Below are positions 39,467 through 52,676 of a stretch of DNA of 64,000 nt, one piece after another (the stretch's first letter is position 1; each line of letters starts with the position of its first letter). The notes beneath the pieces are model-generated. The model searched no databases and had not been told where the DNA came from. It saw only the letters and a program-made list of their open reading frames with translations. Made by a program: the position numbers and the translations under genes. Source of the DNA: Atrichornis clamosus (lineage: Eukaryota > Chordata > Aves > Passeriformes > Menuridae); the NCBI GenBank assembly GCA_013400975.1, contig WBMZ01010840.1, positions 176,763-240,762 on the forward strand. The letters run 5' to 3'.

Positions 39467-39590
39467 TGCGGGCTGGGCACTCTGCACCGCCTCGGGAGGG
39501 ATAGGAAGAGGCTGCTGGCGGCCGGGAGGGCTTAGCACTGCGGGCTTCCACCCAGCGGCATTGGCTTCACCGCCTATTTTCTAGCATCGC

Positions 39591-42147
39591 CCCTTTCCCA
39601 GCAAAAGTCGGGCAGAGCACAGCCTCCTGCAGCATTTACATCAACCATGGAAAGGGTGATCTTAATGGGCTGTGTGTTATCGATGAGCTGCCTTAACGAA
39701 CATGGCAGCCGGGGTTCATAAGAGAAGTTTGTCTGGGTGAGACTGCAGGGACATCTAGCTCAGGGTGCCGTCATCAACAGCACCCACAGCAAATGTTTAG
39801 TGAAGGACGTTAAAACAGGACAAGCTTAACCCCTGCACTCTCCCAGCCCCTCTCCCGAGTACTTCAAGTTCAGGAATTTTCCCAGCAATGGAGTACTTGT
39901 GGTTTTAGGATGAATTTGCCCTTGAATTTTCACACTGCCTCCTAGAACACTTATAAATTTCTAGAACTTCCTTCCATAATGTCCTTTGTCTAGGCCATTT
40001 ACCTACTTCACAAGTTATCACCTGTTTCTTGTTAGAGAGATCTGTAAGCTTTAGTTAGGGGTGTTGAAAGAACAGGAGAGGGAAGGTTCTCTCATTAAAT
40101 TAGGTCTTGAAAATCACTTTCTGTACAAACCTTGTAAGACCTGTACTAAACTGTTCTTGGAAGACTTAGGGTGATGTAATGACCAAATGCACACCCATCT
40201 GCTCTTATCAACACAGTAAGCCCAACTAAATGTACCTGCAAGGTGCATTTCCTCTTTTGTTATTCCTGTACGTTGTGGACTATAATTCCTGGGATTTGAT
40301 GGATTAAGGCCAGCTGATTTTCTTGGTTTCTTTGCTTTGGACATGTCTCTTGAGTCCATTACTGAAGGATTTCATACAGTGAAGAACTAGATGATAAATG
40401 ATAAAAGTAAGGAATAAATTCTGCATAAGGAATGGCTAAATGGAGTAGGATTCTTCAGTATGGGAGAAAAAGAAGATATGAGTAAGTGTAGATAAAATAG
40501 TGGTGTGGGGTTTTTACATCATTCATAATATTTCATAATAAACAGCAGTATGAAGGAGATAAATCTGAATAACATCTCAGTATCATTTCCAGTTTTAGGA
40601 GTAGGATAAATGAAACCCACTAGGGACTAGCTTTGATTCAAACAAATGGACATACTTCTTCACAAAATATTTAGTGAAGCTATAGAACACATTTCCACAG
40701 AAATTCATGCTTCAGAAAATTGTAGGACATATCTGTGGAAGAAAAATCCATTAAGGGTCTTTAACATGAAATCATGACCTCTGGCTCAAGAAGTCCCTGT
40801 TCAACAAATTGTTGAAGGCTGGGTTAATATCTGGGAAAGGATGGTTATATCCATGCCCTGCTCTGATTCTTTACCTTAGCCATCCAGTTCTGATCACTGT
40901 TGGAGATAGGCACTGGACTCGATGGACCTTTGATCTGATCCAGTACTGGCTTGTCTTACATTCTTATATACAAAGTAGACTTTGAGAATGTAAACACAAC
41001 CAGATCCCTTTCAGCTTTGCTTTTCCTTGAAAGGGGAAGACCTGGTGGGTTTTGCTCTTTTTCATAGAGTGTACATCCAGACAGTCATTTGGTTTTTAGA
41101 GGAAACAGCCCAATATTAATGAGCAAAGGCAAAAGGAATCTGTGGGTAGGATGACTTGTGCTTAGAGAATGACTTCCATGCACAACTATTAACCCACAGC
41201 ATGTTTAAAACTGGAATATGAGGTGTTTGCATTCTGTGATCCAACCACATTGATTGGAAGAGAAGAAGCAGAAGCTCAGAGGCATAGTTCAAAACTCCCA
41301 CAAAAGCATTTCCCCCAGCACTTGATGGAAAAGCATTTCTAGCCCCAGGGAAGTTAATAGTCAGTTAGTAAGTAGTCTCATTAGGTCATTATTTTCTGCA
41401 TAGAGATCAGTTTAGAGATAAAAGAATAAGCACTCTATTTTCATAATCCTGTTGCAAGCTTCCACTCTTGCACATATGATAAAGATTAATGTACTAGCTA
41501 CTGTAACTATGCAGTACTTCCCTGGGAATTAATAATATTAAGTGGAATGAACATGAGTCTATAAACCAACTGCTTTAGGCACTCCAATGAGTTGCCAAAT
41601 TGGATGTATGCTTAATATTTGGGGATTTAATATTTTTATTTTGTTTAATTGATGTGTTTTTTCCTCCCGTAGTGTTGCTTTTAAGTGACCAGTGCCTGCT
41701 GATCCCCTGGATGATTGACATGTAGCACAATACTATGGTAGAAACAGATCTCTAAACATATTACAGCAGGACCTTATATTGATCCCACTGCAAATATTCT
41801 CAGGTTTCTTTTTTATCATCGCTTTATCACTTCTTCATCACTTTCTATTAAGTCTTCTCTGTACTCTGAGACCATGCTTCGGGTTGTATCATTCTTTGCA
41901 TTGTCCCAGTCATTACACTTCAACCGAAGTTAAAACCTCAGAAAAAACAGCGTTGAAGGTATAAAACTTTGAGTTTCATAAAGGTATGTCTGGGACATTC
42001 AGAACTCCCTTGCTGATGTGCACAGACTGGAGCTTCAACCCTTTCTCATTTACAGTGCTGAATGCACAGAGCTAAGGGGAGAAAAATGTGCCTGTAATCA
42101 CAGTTTGCCTCTGAAGTCATTAGATCTGATTAAACACATGGAGGGAA
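39591..42147. other. Region upstream of the CpG island; ancient LINE only
   Basis: No exon or gene is recognisable. The only thing I can name is the decayed CR1/L3-type 3' end at about 40610-40980. The rest is unannotated AT-rich intergenic sequence. Confidence 0.6.
40610..40980 (+). mobile_element. Ancient CR1/L3-type LINE 3' end
   Basis: The end of this stretch, GGCACTGGACTCGATGGACC then TTTGATCTGATCCAGTACTG and a terminal CTTACATTCTTATA, is close to the 3' end of old amniote CR1-like elements common in turtles and crocodilians. The preceding 250 bp contain weaker matching blocks. It is highly diverged, so it predates the avian CR1 copies in the window. Confidence 0.6.
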
Positions 42148-42832
42148 CAGAGCAGTTTGGAAGGGGAGGATATTTTATGTAGCATTTTCTACGTAAATGT
42201 AGAAAATCTCTGTCCGGCTGCGAGAAGGAGAGGGAAGTCCAGGGTTTTTAAGGTTAGGCAAGGTCTTAATATTGTCAAGGATTGGATCTTCCCCTGCTGA
42301 ATGGTGGGGTCCCCCTTTGGAAAGTAAAGTCCAAAGTCCATCCCACCGGCAGTAATGGCCCTCAAACTGCTACGGTGTGGGCCACTCCTCCACAGGCTGC
42401 AGTCTTTAAGCATCCCCCTGCTCCCACGTCTGTAAAGGGGGGCTCTGCATTCCCGTGCTCCTCCATGGGCTACAAGGGGGGACATCCCGTCTCACCGTGG
42501 TCTCACCACCAGCTGCAGAGGAATCTCAACTCCGGCCCTGTTGTATCTTCTTCCCACCTGGCCTGGGTGCTTCTCCATGTTGGTCTTTTAGCTCCCATCC
42601 TCCTCCTCCCTGGCTGCAATTTAGCTGCGCAACCAGAATTGTTTTGAATTCCTTCTTAAATCTGTTATCACCGAGGCGTTACCACTTCTAATTGGCCAGT
42701 GGCATGTCCATCTTTGCAACCAGACAGACATTGGCCCTGCAGGACATGGTGGTGGAGCTTCTAGCAGCTTCTCACAGAAGCCACCCCTGCAGCCCCCCGC
42801 TACCAAAAACCAGGTCTAGCAAAACCACGACA
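42148..42832 (+). mobile_element. Solitary avian endogenous-retrovirus-type LTR
   Basis: The stretch, richer in GC than its surroundings, matches in order the blocks of an LTR I know from bird genomes: GGAGAGGGAAGTCCAGGG, GGTGGGGTCCCCCTTTGGA, CCACTCCTCCACAGGCTGCA, CTCACCGTGGTCTCACC, CTCACAGAAGCCACCCCTGC and CCCCCCGCTACCAAAA. It ends in ...ACGACA at 42832. I see no gag, pol or env next to it, so it looks like a solo LTR; it also has substitutions and gaps. The left limit is uncertain and I could not confirm a target-site duplication. The open frames inside it are by-products of base composition. Confidence 0.75.
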
Positions 42833-45800
42833 GAGAGTAAAACAGTATTTTGATATTAAGTTTATTCTAACTTGACCTTCCCTGTTGCCACACATACTGA
42901 TTCTCTGTTTTTAAAAAAACAAACAATGAGATAAGAAACTTGGAAAGAGAATGTATAGTTTCACCACCAGTAGAAAGGATCCAAGTACATTAACTATAAA
43001 GGAAGCCATGGAAGGTCAGTAACTGATTGCCCCATAGTGAAGGCATGATAAATAGTTTCTACTCTCTTTGCAGCAAATATTTTGTCTTTACTCAGTTGAA
43101 CTAGAAACACATGCTCTTGCAATATTTTGACTCCCAAGTAGTGCCATGAAGCTGCAGGCTACTTTGAACATTTTTGCATCTCTGATATTACTGATATTAC
43201 TTTCTCTTTCATACAAAGCCCAAAACCATTGAAATATTTTAATTCATCACAGTAAGGGATGGGGGTTTTTTAATCCTTAAAAATAAAATTCCAAATAAGT
43301 GGAAAACTGCTCTCACTCTGCTTTAAAATGGAAATAAAGATGTATATCTACATAACACAGAAACATACTGATAATCAGCATCTTATGGGGTTACTGTATG
43401 TGAATGCTATGCATATGTACTCATTGAGCAGGGATGTTGGGCCAGATGACCCCACTGGTGGTCCCTTCCAACCTTACTCATTCTGTGATTTTCTGATAAA
43501 AGTAGGGGAACAGATTCTTGATGCAATTCAGTATATATCTAGTGTCATTTACTTTCTCCATGCAATTTCTCCAATACTTAAAATGTTTTTACAACATGTG
43601 AACAGGAAATTTGAGAAGTAATATAGTAGAGGATGTTCTTGTAGCTTTACATTTTCTTTTGTGAACAATTTGCTGCAAGTTTCTGAAATTAACAGTCAAT
43701 TTTAATAATTAATTGGGAGTTCATCCTTTTTCTCTAATCTACAATTACCATCTGGTTTTATTTCCTTTGAAAGTAACTTCATTGAAAGCCCCAGTAGGTT
43801 AAAAAATAATAATACTAAAACTGCTTAGACCCAATAAATCATTATTCTTAAGGGAGAAGTAACTCTTAGATCACAGTTCAGAGGGATTCATGTTATAAAT
43901 CCTCCCAGGTTTCCTGAACCTTTAAAATATTTAAAAATTTATACCCAAGAATGCAAAACATATGCAAATTGATTGTTCATATGATTTATTTAATGAGAAA
44001 AGTGCAATTTTGCCATTTTTACTCTTGATGTAAAGAATTCACTCTTTTGCTGAGTTCACATGCAATCACCACTTCTGCCACTCTCAGAATAGCGTGTAAC
44101 TGGGACATGAGCAAAGTTTTGGCCTCGAGCGTGTAGAGGGGTGAAGCTGAAATGTTCACAACTCCATGGGAATTACAGGAGCTGGTGATGAGATCCAGAA
44201 TAGAGCTGGAGGCCAGCAGCACAATTCAGGTAAATTCAGGCTCTCAGAACTGTGATCCAGAATTTTCCCCCTCAGCTCTTGCCTATCTCTGAACCAGTTC
44301 AAGTCCCATAGGCAGCTTATTTTGGGATTATGAAGTTCATGGTGTAGACCCAGGCTGAGTATCTTGGTTCCAAAGATCAATCAGCATTCAGAAAACTACA
44401 AATGTCTCTCTGACATTTGGATGTTGGAAACGCTGACTTTAGGCCCAGATGTGCTGTTAAAGTAAGGCACAGATTTGGCCTCATGTCTTTAGTCGTTTTA
44501 ACTTGGCAGCACTGACTGTGCTGACTTTAGTGAGATAACTGTGATTTAAATCACCTGGGGACTTGCTTCTATTGCGTTCAGTTACTCACTAAGTCAGTGC
44601 TACTCTGTCTTAACAATAAGGCACTGTCTTGCTAAACCATTAAGTGCCCTTTCACAGAGGGAAGTAAATTATGAGATGTCATGTGTTGCATAGTGAGTAC
44701 TTAAATGATATGACCTTTAAGGAATAGCACAGCAAAACTGCCACACTGCCTAAGAAGGTGAATATCAGAAACAACATTCTTCCTGATCCAGGGTTAAGAC
44801 AATCTAAGGTAGGCTGATATGACAAAAGTTGTTTACAAGGAGGTAAGTAGTCCAAAAAGTAGATGAGTTCATCAAGGTTTAGGATGGCTGTTAAAGAATT
44901 AATTAAGAAAAATCATCTTGGGAAAAAAACTGGCTGCTTTCTGGGGCCTTATTATGTTGGGATCAGTTTGCACATAAGCAACCCTTTGGTCTGATTTGTA
45001 GCATACTGGTCTCAGATATGATTTGTTAAAATCTTGAAATATATGAGCTGTTTAATGTCAATTCTCCAGTGTGTTAAATTCAGGGTTCCTTAACTTCCCA
45101 AAGTCTTTTGTATATTTTCCTTTCTGTAAAATAATTGTAATTTGCTCTAATGCATTTTTTCAAAGTAGCTTTAACAGTGGAGCTCAAAGTACAAGAATGT
45201 AACTTGTGAAGTCCTAAAAAGGAATTTGAAGGTTGGTAGTTGGATTGGAATAGTTAGAGGTGAGGGGAATTATAGGATACTCATCTGATTGCTTAGTTAT
45301 TCGATGATTTATTTCTGAAATAATTTTCAATGAATGATATACATAAATGCATGCAGCTTTGGATGGCAATAACATAAATCAGCAACAGTAATAATGACTG
45401 TGAGATCTTGCACATATAAACAAGCATATGTGCAATATAAATTCAATTACATCAGTGTCACTGAGGATATAGAATAATTTCACATTTGTGGCTGAATAAC
45501 TGCAGAAGTTTTTGTTGGAAATATAAACAGATGGAGGATACAGTGTTGTAGTGGATAGATGAAGTCAGGTTGTTGAAAACTGAAGTATATGAATGTATAT
45601 GCATACACGTACAAACATAGAGGCAGGAACTATGGCTGCAGTCCTCAGCAGATATAAATCAACATCATTCCACTTTTAATCATTATTGTGTGCTAATTTA
45701 CACTAGCCGGGGTAAGTCTGTGAGTATAAAATATCAATTACACCCATCAGCAGTCTGATGTTTTACATTATCACTTTTAATAAGGAGGAGCATAAAGAAT

Positions 45801-48074
45801 GGAACAATCTGCTGAAGCCACTCCGCAGAACTGTTTTATTCTTCCTGGGATTCAGCACTGGAGTCAGGGTGTAAACAGCACCTATATCATCTTACAAACA
45901 CTGCTATGTTTTAATGTCATTGTGAAGCCCTGTCACAAACCAACTAGAATATATATTTTTCCAACAGTGGGGCATACAAGCAATCATGTACTTTTTAACA
46001 GGAGGGAGGTTTTTTGCTTGTCATAGCTGGTGAACCTCAAGGGAGGTGAGACTCCTGCCATCCTGGTTGCCAATATATGCTGATTCAGTCATTAAAATGT
46101 GCATTCATCTTCCTTCTCCCAAGACCTAGCTGTGCACAGCAGGTTTAACTAAATTGCCAATAAGAAAGCCTCTTAAATCATCTGCAGTCCTGACTGGCAG
46201 CCTCACAAGCAGATGCAGCAACTGATCCTGAGGCAAACAGAGTCTTTTCAGCAGCAGCTTTGCACTTCTGCTTTACACTTCTGTGTAAAAAAAACCCACC
46301 TTTTTTTTTAATCATTATTGGGCAAGTACATTGAAAACAGAGGGAGGAGGGGCAGAGGAAGAATCAGAAAAACAGTTGGGAAGGGAAAGATGAGACTGTT
46401 GGAAAATTCTCATTACCTTGTCTGCGGTGGTACCCTCTCTGTAGCTGTAGGATAAAAGGAAAAACCCCTTCTCTTAAGTGCCCCTAGCTTCAGGGTATGG
46501 AGAACTATTAATCGGCTTGTTCTCATGCAGCAAGGATCAGCAGGAGGGCTGGCTGGAGAAGTGCCAAGGACTGACACTTCACACATCCTGAGAAATCTCC
46601 TCCCTTCATCTGAGATTTTAATGGCTGTGGGACATGCCTCTCTGTGTGTGTATGTATGCGTGTGTAAGAAAGAGAAATTTTATTCACTTGTCACTCTTGC
46701 ATCTCTCACATACATTACTGTAAATACCTATTTTTTCTCTATGTGTACACACGAAAGGTGGTTTCAGTGACTGTTTGCAAATGTGCTGGAAAGAGCTGGT
46801 TCTGGCAGGAAGCCGTCACTGTCAGGCATTGTTGGAGTCTATCACAGCTGACAGATCATCTCTGGAGGGGCATAAAATTCCAGAAACTCTTTAATCAGGT
46901 GTTCAAGCTCAGTTATTGCCTAACTAGCTGGGCACAATTAGCCTTGCTTCTCCTTTAGTAAAATGTTTAGATTTAGGTCAAGATTTAACTACTGGCTGTG
47001 ATTTTCCAGAGAGGACTGTATCTGGCCCTCCTCGATACAAAAATTATGATCAATCTCACGAAAGCATGCAGCAGTTTGCTCCACACTAATGCTAAGGTTA
47101 AATTATTGGTTTATCACTCTTCCTATGATGTGGTGCATACTATGCCTAGATTGGAAAAAAGCCTAGAAACCATCATTAAATTGAAATGGGTTTCTTCACA
47201 TACTGGACATCTCATTGCAGAACAGAGGCTGTCCAAACTGTCCTGCTGTTGACTGTTAAGCGCCACAGACCTGCAGCATCCTTCAGGAGGTGTCAGATAC
47301 CCTACATGGTGAATAATCAGGTGGTGGGTGAATAAACATATGATGGAGTGGCTCAACATGGGTATTTGTGTGTGACAGTTGCAGTCTCTCTCATCTCACA
47401 TGTATATCTTCCTATGGAACTGCAGTATAATGTGACAAGATGGCAAGTATCTACTTGTCTTAGATATTGCTGAAAACCACGTGCTTCCCAGCATCTCTGA
47501 AAAGCTGTAGACAAGTGTAAAACCTGAGGGAAGAAAAAGCAGGGCATGTAGGACTCAAAATGTATTTTTAAAAAGTCCCTCCTTTAGTTCCAAACTAATT
47601 CCCTTTGTCACATATGGTTATGAGAGCTGGAAAGCATGGGGGAAAAAAAAAGAGAAATATCTTCAAAGAGAACGCTCAAGATGGAGGGGCATTGCTAGCA
47701 GAGTTATACATTGCCAGACAGTAACTTGTTTCTAGCAGGATCAGAAGGAAGACAGGTACTTCAGAACTCCAGAGAAATCACTCCTGTCTAGGCCACTGAG
47801 AGGGAGGCATCTGGTGAAAAACATAAGCCCAAAGGAGACCTCATGGAGAACATTTTTCAGTATAATTGGTGTCCTAGTGATGAAAACATCAATAGTTTGT
47901 GGCAGTTAGTGAAAATATTATTTTGTCTCTTTTGCAGAACCTTTAGTATCAAAAGACTAGTCTGTTTGCAGAGAAAATACTTCCACACTCTGGGTATTAG
48001 TACCTTGTGTCTGACTGCCCATTTCAATTTGCTCACTTTTCTTCCTGAAGACAAATGTTCATCAAATACAATGG
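42833..48074. other. Intergenic stretch with one short CR1 fragment
   Basis: No gene is recognisable. The stretch contains the short CR1 3' tip at 43427..43496. A block near 45650-45720 (GCTAATTTACACTAGCCGGG) may be an old amniote repeat. Nothing else stands out. Confidence 0.6.
43427..43496 (+). mobile_element. CR1 3' tip
   Basis: Only about 70 bp of a CR1 3' UTR remains, plus orientation, including TGGTCCCTTCCAACCTTA and CATTCTGTGATTTTCTG. It is a very short 5'-truncated insertion or remnant. Confidence 0.8.
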
Positions 48075-48545
48075 CAGATCACAGAACCACAGAATTGATT
48101 AGGATGGAAAAGACCTTTCAGATCATCGAGTCCAGCCCATGACCAAACACCACCTTGTCAGCTAGTGTACCAAGTGCTACTTCCAGCTGTTTCTTGAACA
48201 CCTTCAAGGATGGTGAATCCACCACCTTCCTGGGCAGTCTGGTCCAATGCTTAACAGCCCTTTCTGTGAAGAAATTCTTTCCAATATCCAGCCTGAACCT
48301 CCCTGGCACAGCTGGAGATTATGTTCTCTCATCCTATCACTAGTTGCCTGGGAGAACAGACCAACCCCCACCTCTCTACTCCCTCAGTCACTCCTCATCA
48401 GACTTGTGTTCCAGACCCTTCACCAGCTTTTTTGTTCTTCTCTGGACATGCTTCAGTGCCTCAATGTCTTTATTGTAGTGAGGGACCCAAAACTGAACAC
48501 GGGATTCAAGGTGCAGCCTCACCAGTGCCGAGTACAGAGGGAAAA
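48075..48545 (-). mobile_element. CR1 retrotransposon 3' end
   Basis: A CR1 in minus orientation with its 3' end at left (CAGAACCACAGAATTGATTA). Characteristic words follow: GATCATCGAGTCCAGCCCAT, CACCACCTTCCTGGGCAG and CTGGACATGCTTCAGTGCCT. It is 5'-truncated and has lost its reading frame. Confidence 0.93.
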
Positions 48546-49479
48546 TCCTTTACAGTGCCCTGTAAACGATGCGAAAACTACAACCCAACTCCATTAATTT
48601 CAATTTATTTTCTATGACAAAAGTTCCATGAGAAGTTTCTTTAAAAATATCAGTCACCCAAATCTTGAATTAAATATGTATTTTTTTCCATAAAGTATTG
48701 ATAACATAACTTCTCAAAAATTAGCACATTCCCTAACAGGTAGTAGATTTAAACAAATAAGCCAGTGCTTTGATGATACAGGACAAATTAGAGACTGAAG
48801 GCTTTTTCTGGGACCATTTTGGAAAAGAATATGAATAGAGTATGCTAAAGAATTTGAGCTCAATTTTAAAGCAAGCTTATTTTCCTCCTTAATTTCACAG
48901 CTAAATCTTCTTTCTGTTATTTACAAAACTCTCTTCCTTGTCAACCTCTGTTTATTTGATTTTTCTCCCTGTTTGTTTGGGGGTTTTAACCTTAACATTG
49001 CCTTCCTGGGGGACAGGACAGCTACAAACGCCAGTGTTTCTTTACAGAGAGCAATCAAGTTTCCAGCTAATATTACTTTTTTAGGCCAAGAACACTCTCT
49101 CTGGGAGGGCACATCTCTGTTGCAGGATGTCTTGTACTGTCTGGGGCCTATGAATCCATCAGATAGGGCACAGCACTGTGCGGGGAACCGGTCCAGCCCC
49201 ATGGGCATGATAGGGACATTTATGTAGCTATATTGTCTTTGCCCTCACAGAGAGGAAAATTCCTGTCTCCAGCTCTAAAGAACTCCCAGTAGCTGATTTG
49301 ACATCCATTTCCCATTTGAAACTGTCCTTTTCAAATAAAGAAAATAGGTGATATTTCACATGATTTTTGATTAATGTCTTGCACAGTGACACAAATGCAT
49401 CCCTGGCTATACCAGGAAAGATATTTTCCTATTGAGGCACTTGCTTTTTTCATGATCACACTATACTGGTGTCTCACAA

Positions 49480-50420
49480 TCCTGTAATCAAGTGCCTCAG
49501 GATCTCCCTCCTTCTATGTCATTTTCATACGAAACTTCCAATTTGCAGAAGTTCATGTTATAAGCTCGTTAAGTGCATGACTTTGCACATTATGCAATTA
49601 AATTTCAACCCATTTCTAATACTCTACGCTCAAGGTCATTTAGTTTTTCCTGTGTGATATTACAGTCTCCCTCTCTGTTGAGCTTTGTGTCATCACCAAA
49701 CTTCATTAGTACCTGCCAACTTCTTATCCCAGGGTCATTAATGAAGACATTAAAAAAAACAATCCCAAATGTTTAAGGATTTCCACTAGTGGCAGTTCTT
49801 TCCAGACTAATCACTGTTTCTTTTATTTTGCTGATTCTGAACTCATATTTCTATAAGGTATTGGTAGCTAGCTACAATACACATAGATGAGATTTACTTT
49901 TGGGTTTTTTCCTGCATTTTTGTCCTGTATTTCACACAGATTTAGTAATTCTTCTTTTCAAAAGGTAAAATAATTTTCTAATAAGCTATCACAACTAAAT
50001 TCATATTACATTTTGTTTCTATTTAAACTCCTGCTTTAAAATATTCACCACTTCAATATCTGTGTTAATCTTGCTTCTAATTCAGATTAAATTCTTGATT
50101 CTGGATTATTTACCTCTCCCTTTTGTATGTATGGGTAGTGTGTTACCTGTTTTCTAGTCAGATGATACTCCTCCATATTCCTTTCAAAATTTGAAATTTT
50201 TTTCAAATTTCCATCTGTAAATCACCTTGTTTCTCAAAAGAGCATGTTGAGCCTTCTTACGCCCAACTGTGGTCATCTCTGTCTCTGTGCATTCGCGTCC
50301 ATTAGCTATTTGTTCTCTGCGCTAATCCCATCACTGTCATATTTCTTACTGAAAAATGAGGCAAGGCATTAGTTTGGATCTGGAGTCATATTATTATTAT
50401 ATTTCTTATAATATATTCAT
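49480..50420 (-). mobile_element. Ancient CR1/L3-type LINE body
   Basis: In minus orientation this matches, block by block, an old amniote CR1-like LINE that I know from turtle sequence. The blocks include GTGCATGACTTTGCACATTA, TTGTGTCATCACCAAACTTC and CAGGGTCATTAATGAAGACA. TTTCTAGTCAGATGATACTC and ACTGAAAAATGAGGCAAGGC further right fit the same element. It is highly diverged with no open frame. About 900 bp is long for so old a copy. Limits are approximate. Confidence 0.6.
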
Positions 50421-50969
50421 ATAATATATTCAGTCAAAACCTTTTCAAACGTGCTCTGGCATGTCTGAGGTTTGTGAAGTCTGGCCCAGAACCAACATTT
50501 TCTCTCTGCTGCTCTTGGTATTGAGATACTTAGAACAGGCACATCACCACAGGGTTTGAGAACATGCTACGAACAACAGCTACTACACAGGCATTTGGAA
50601 AATGCTGGGAGAACCCATTGGTGTGACACATTTCAAGGAACAAAATTAAAACGCTGGTTTATATTCAAGGCTCTGAGGGATGGCTGAACATATGCCATGA
50701 ACATATAAAGTTGCCACCTCTCAGCAGAGAAACCCTAACATACGGGATATGAATATACTCACTACAAATTTAGCTTGTTTCCTTTGACTTTAAAGCTCAC
50801 TGGAAGAGCAACACTTCACAGATGAAGTGCTCTGAGAACCCACAAATGACTGGTTATCTCAATTTCCTGCTAACTTGCCATAGCTTGATGGAATACATGA
50901 GTCCTCAGTGTAGTTTCTGTTAATTCAGTGCCTGTTGTTACTACTTCTAATAGTAAAAGGAGAATCCTG

Positions 50970-51150
50970 AAGTACTGACACCCCAGTTCTAGGATTCAGG
51001 AGGTCTGTATCTTATTCCCATCTCTCTCACATATCTGCTAAATGACAGTGAACAAATCATGACTCTGATTTCCTTACACTTCCTGCTCTGTAAACTGAGA
51101 ATAGCAATGCTAGCCTTGAACATGGAGATTATATAGGTCCTAATTCTTTA
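50970..51150 (+). mobile_element. MIR-type SINE relic
   Basis: The order of blocks is that of MIR in plus orientation: TTATTCCCATCTCTCTCACA, ATCTGCTAAATGACAGTGAA, CAAATCATGACTCTGATTTC and CTGCTCTGTAAACTGAGAAT. Diverged. Confidence 0.55.
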
Positions 51151-52654
51151 ATAGGGTTAATGTGATTTCTGAATCATCAAAAAAAGGTGTAGAGAAAGTT
51201 CAAAATATTATTATGGTAAATAAGCTACACATCTTTGAGGATTCAATATGTAACTTTTTTTTGAAAGCCAGTGTTTTAATTGTTAAATAACAGTTTCTCT
51301 TAAGCAAGTGCTTTTTTGTCTTATAATAGTCAGAAGTGACACTACAAAACAAGCGTTTGAGACAGAGCCAAGACAGCTTCTACTGCTTTAAACTGGAACG
51401 AGAATTTTTCAGCCTTGAAGCATGACAGCCATTCAGGAGTCGATTTTTCTGGCTTTGAAATCTGAGTTGTACTTAGCTGTGGGATCTGACAAGTTTCTGC
51501 TGCCTTATATCATCCCTGCTCACCTGGCAGCACAAAAGAAGGTGTCTCACACTAACGCTGTCAAGCTGAAGCTGCACTGAGAGGACAGTGATGAATGTCA
51601 GTTTAAGTCTATTGAGCTTGTTGTGGGTGGGGATGGATAAAGGTTATATATATAAAGCAGGAAGAATTATAAACTGAAATGAAATACAGTCTATTTATTC
51701 TAGTCTATTGCATATAGTCTAATTCTTTATGTAGTCAAAATGAGATTTCTTGACTAAACAGTGATCTTTCCTAAATCAGCTGTCCCTATAATCCCATATA
51801 CCCATGAGGTTTTTGTCTCCTTGAATTACTGGCCCTGGCAGACAGTGCCATACCTCTAGCAGGAGGAATATGATTTTGGAAAAATAATAACAACTCTGCA
51901 AGAAAACAATCATCCTTTGACTTATATATCCCTCTGCCTTGTTGACTGTTCTAGTGATTAATCTCCAGCTATGCATGAAGGCTCAGTGTATCATTCCTTA
52001 GGTGAACAAATTTGAACCTCAACAAGATGAGCACAGCAAATGATTTTTAAACAGTTCTAATGCTGCCAAAGCAAATAAAAATCCCTTCAGAACAAGGCTG
52101 TTCATTGATGTCTCTTAAAAGGTATTTTCGTAACATCTAGAGTTAGGTTGTGGATCAATACAGTTGTACTCTGTGCTGGAATAATTTTTTCATCACATGG
52201 TGCAGTTATCCACGACCACAAACACAAAACCAGCAATCACTGGCCAACTTAACATGTGTTAACTGGAAGTGTGAATGCTCTAAAATAACCAACAGTATCA
52301 GTTCCTTAGATAATCACTGATTTTGTACTTCCTTCTTGTTTTGGATACCTTGTTGTTCCTGATGCAGCTAGGACGCAGGGGTTTATTCCCTACTTCCAGT
52401 TTTGAGGCATTGCTCAATGCCATGTGGTACAAGACACAGATCCTCTAGATCTCATCAGTCTCTTTCCATAAAGGGCAGTGCCACAGCTACCACTAAGTTT
52501 CAGCTCCCTCTTCCTGTACTCACTGTGCCTGGAGATGCACAGGACTACACCCCATGAATGTCAGCTGTTTCATTAAAGCAGCCTGATACCAATTTTTTCA
52601 CTGTGTTATTTTTGTTAAGCCTGTATAGAAAGCCCAGAATGTACTAAATAATAG

Positions 52655-52676
52655 TAATAATAATAATAATAATAAT
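52655..52676 (+). repeat. (TAA)7 microsatellite
   Basis: Seven uninterrupted TAA units, preceded by an interrupted one. A likely polymorphic trinucleotide repeat. Confidence 0.95.

Larger units (their letters stand above)
39000..39590 (-). promoter_or_regulatory. CpG-rich island, probable CLVS1 promoter and non-coding exon 1
   Basis: This is the only strongly GC- and CpG-rich stretch in an otherwise AT-rich window. It contains a GC box (GGGGCGGGG near 39076..39086), runs of CCCGGG and CCGG, and no obvious TATA box. It lies about 10 kb upstream of CLVS1 exon 2, which suits a promoter plus untranslated first exon on the minus strand. A good donor, GTGCAG|GTATTT, would end exon 1 at 39143. The transcription start would then lie at higher coordinates, perhaps 39200-39590. 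The island assignment is well supported; the exon 1 boundaries are inference and need transcript data. Confidence 0.65.

Noticed and set aside
42189..42806. Several overlapping open frames of 60-121 codons
   Set aside because: They fall within a GC-rich LTR and have no resemblance to retroviral or host proteins.
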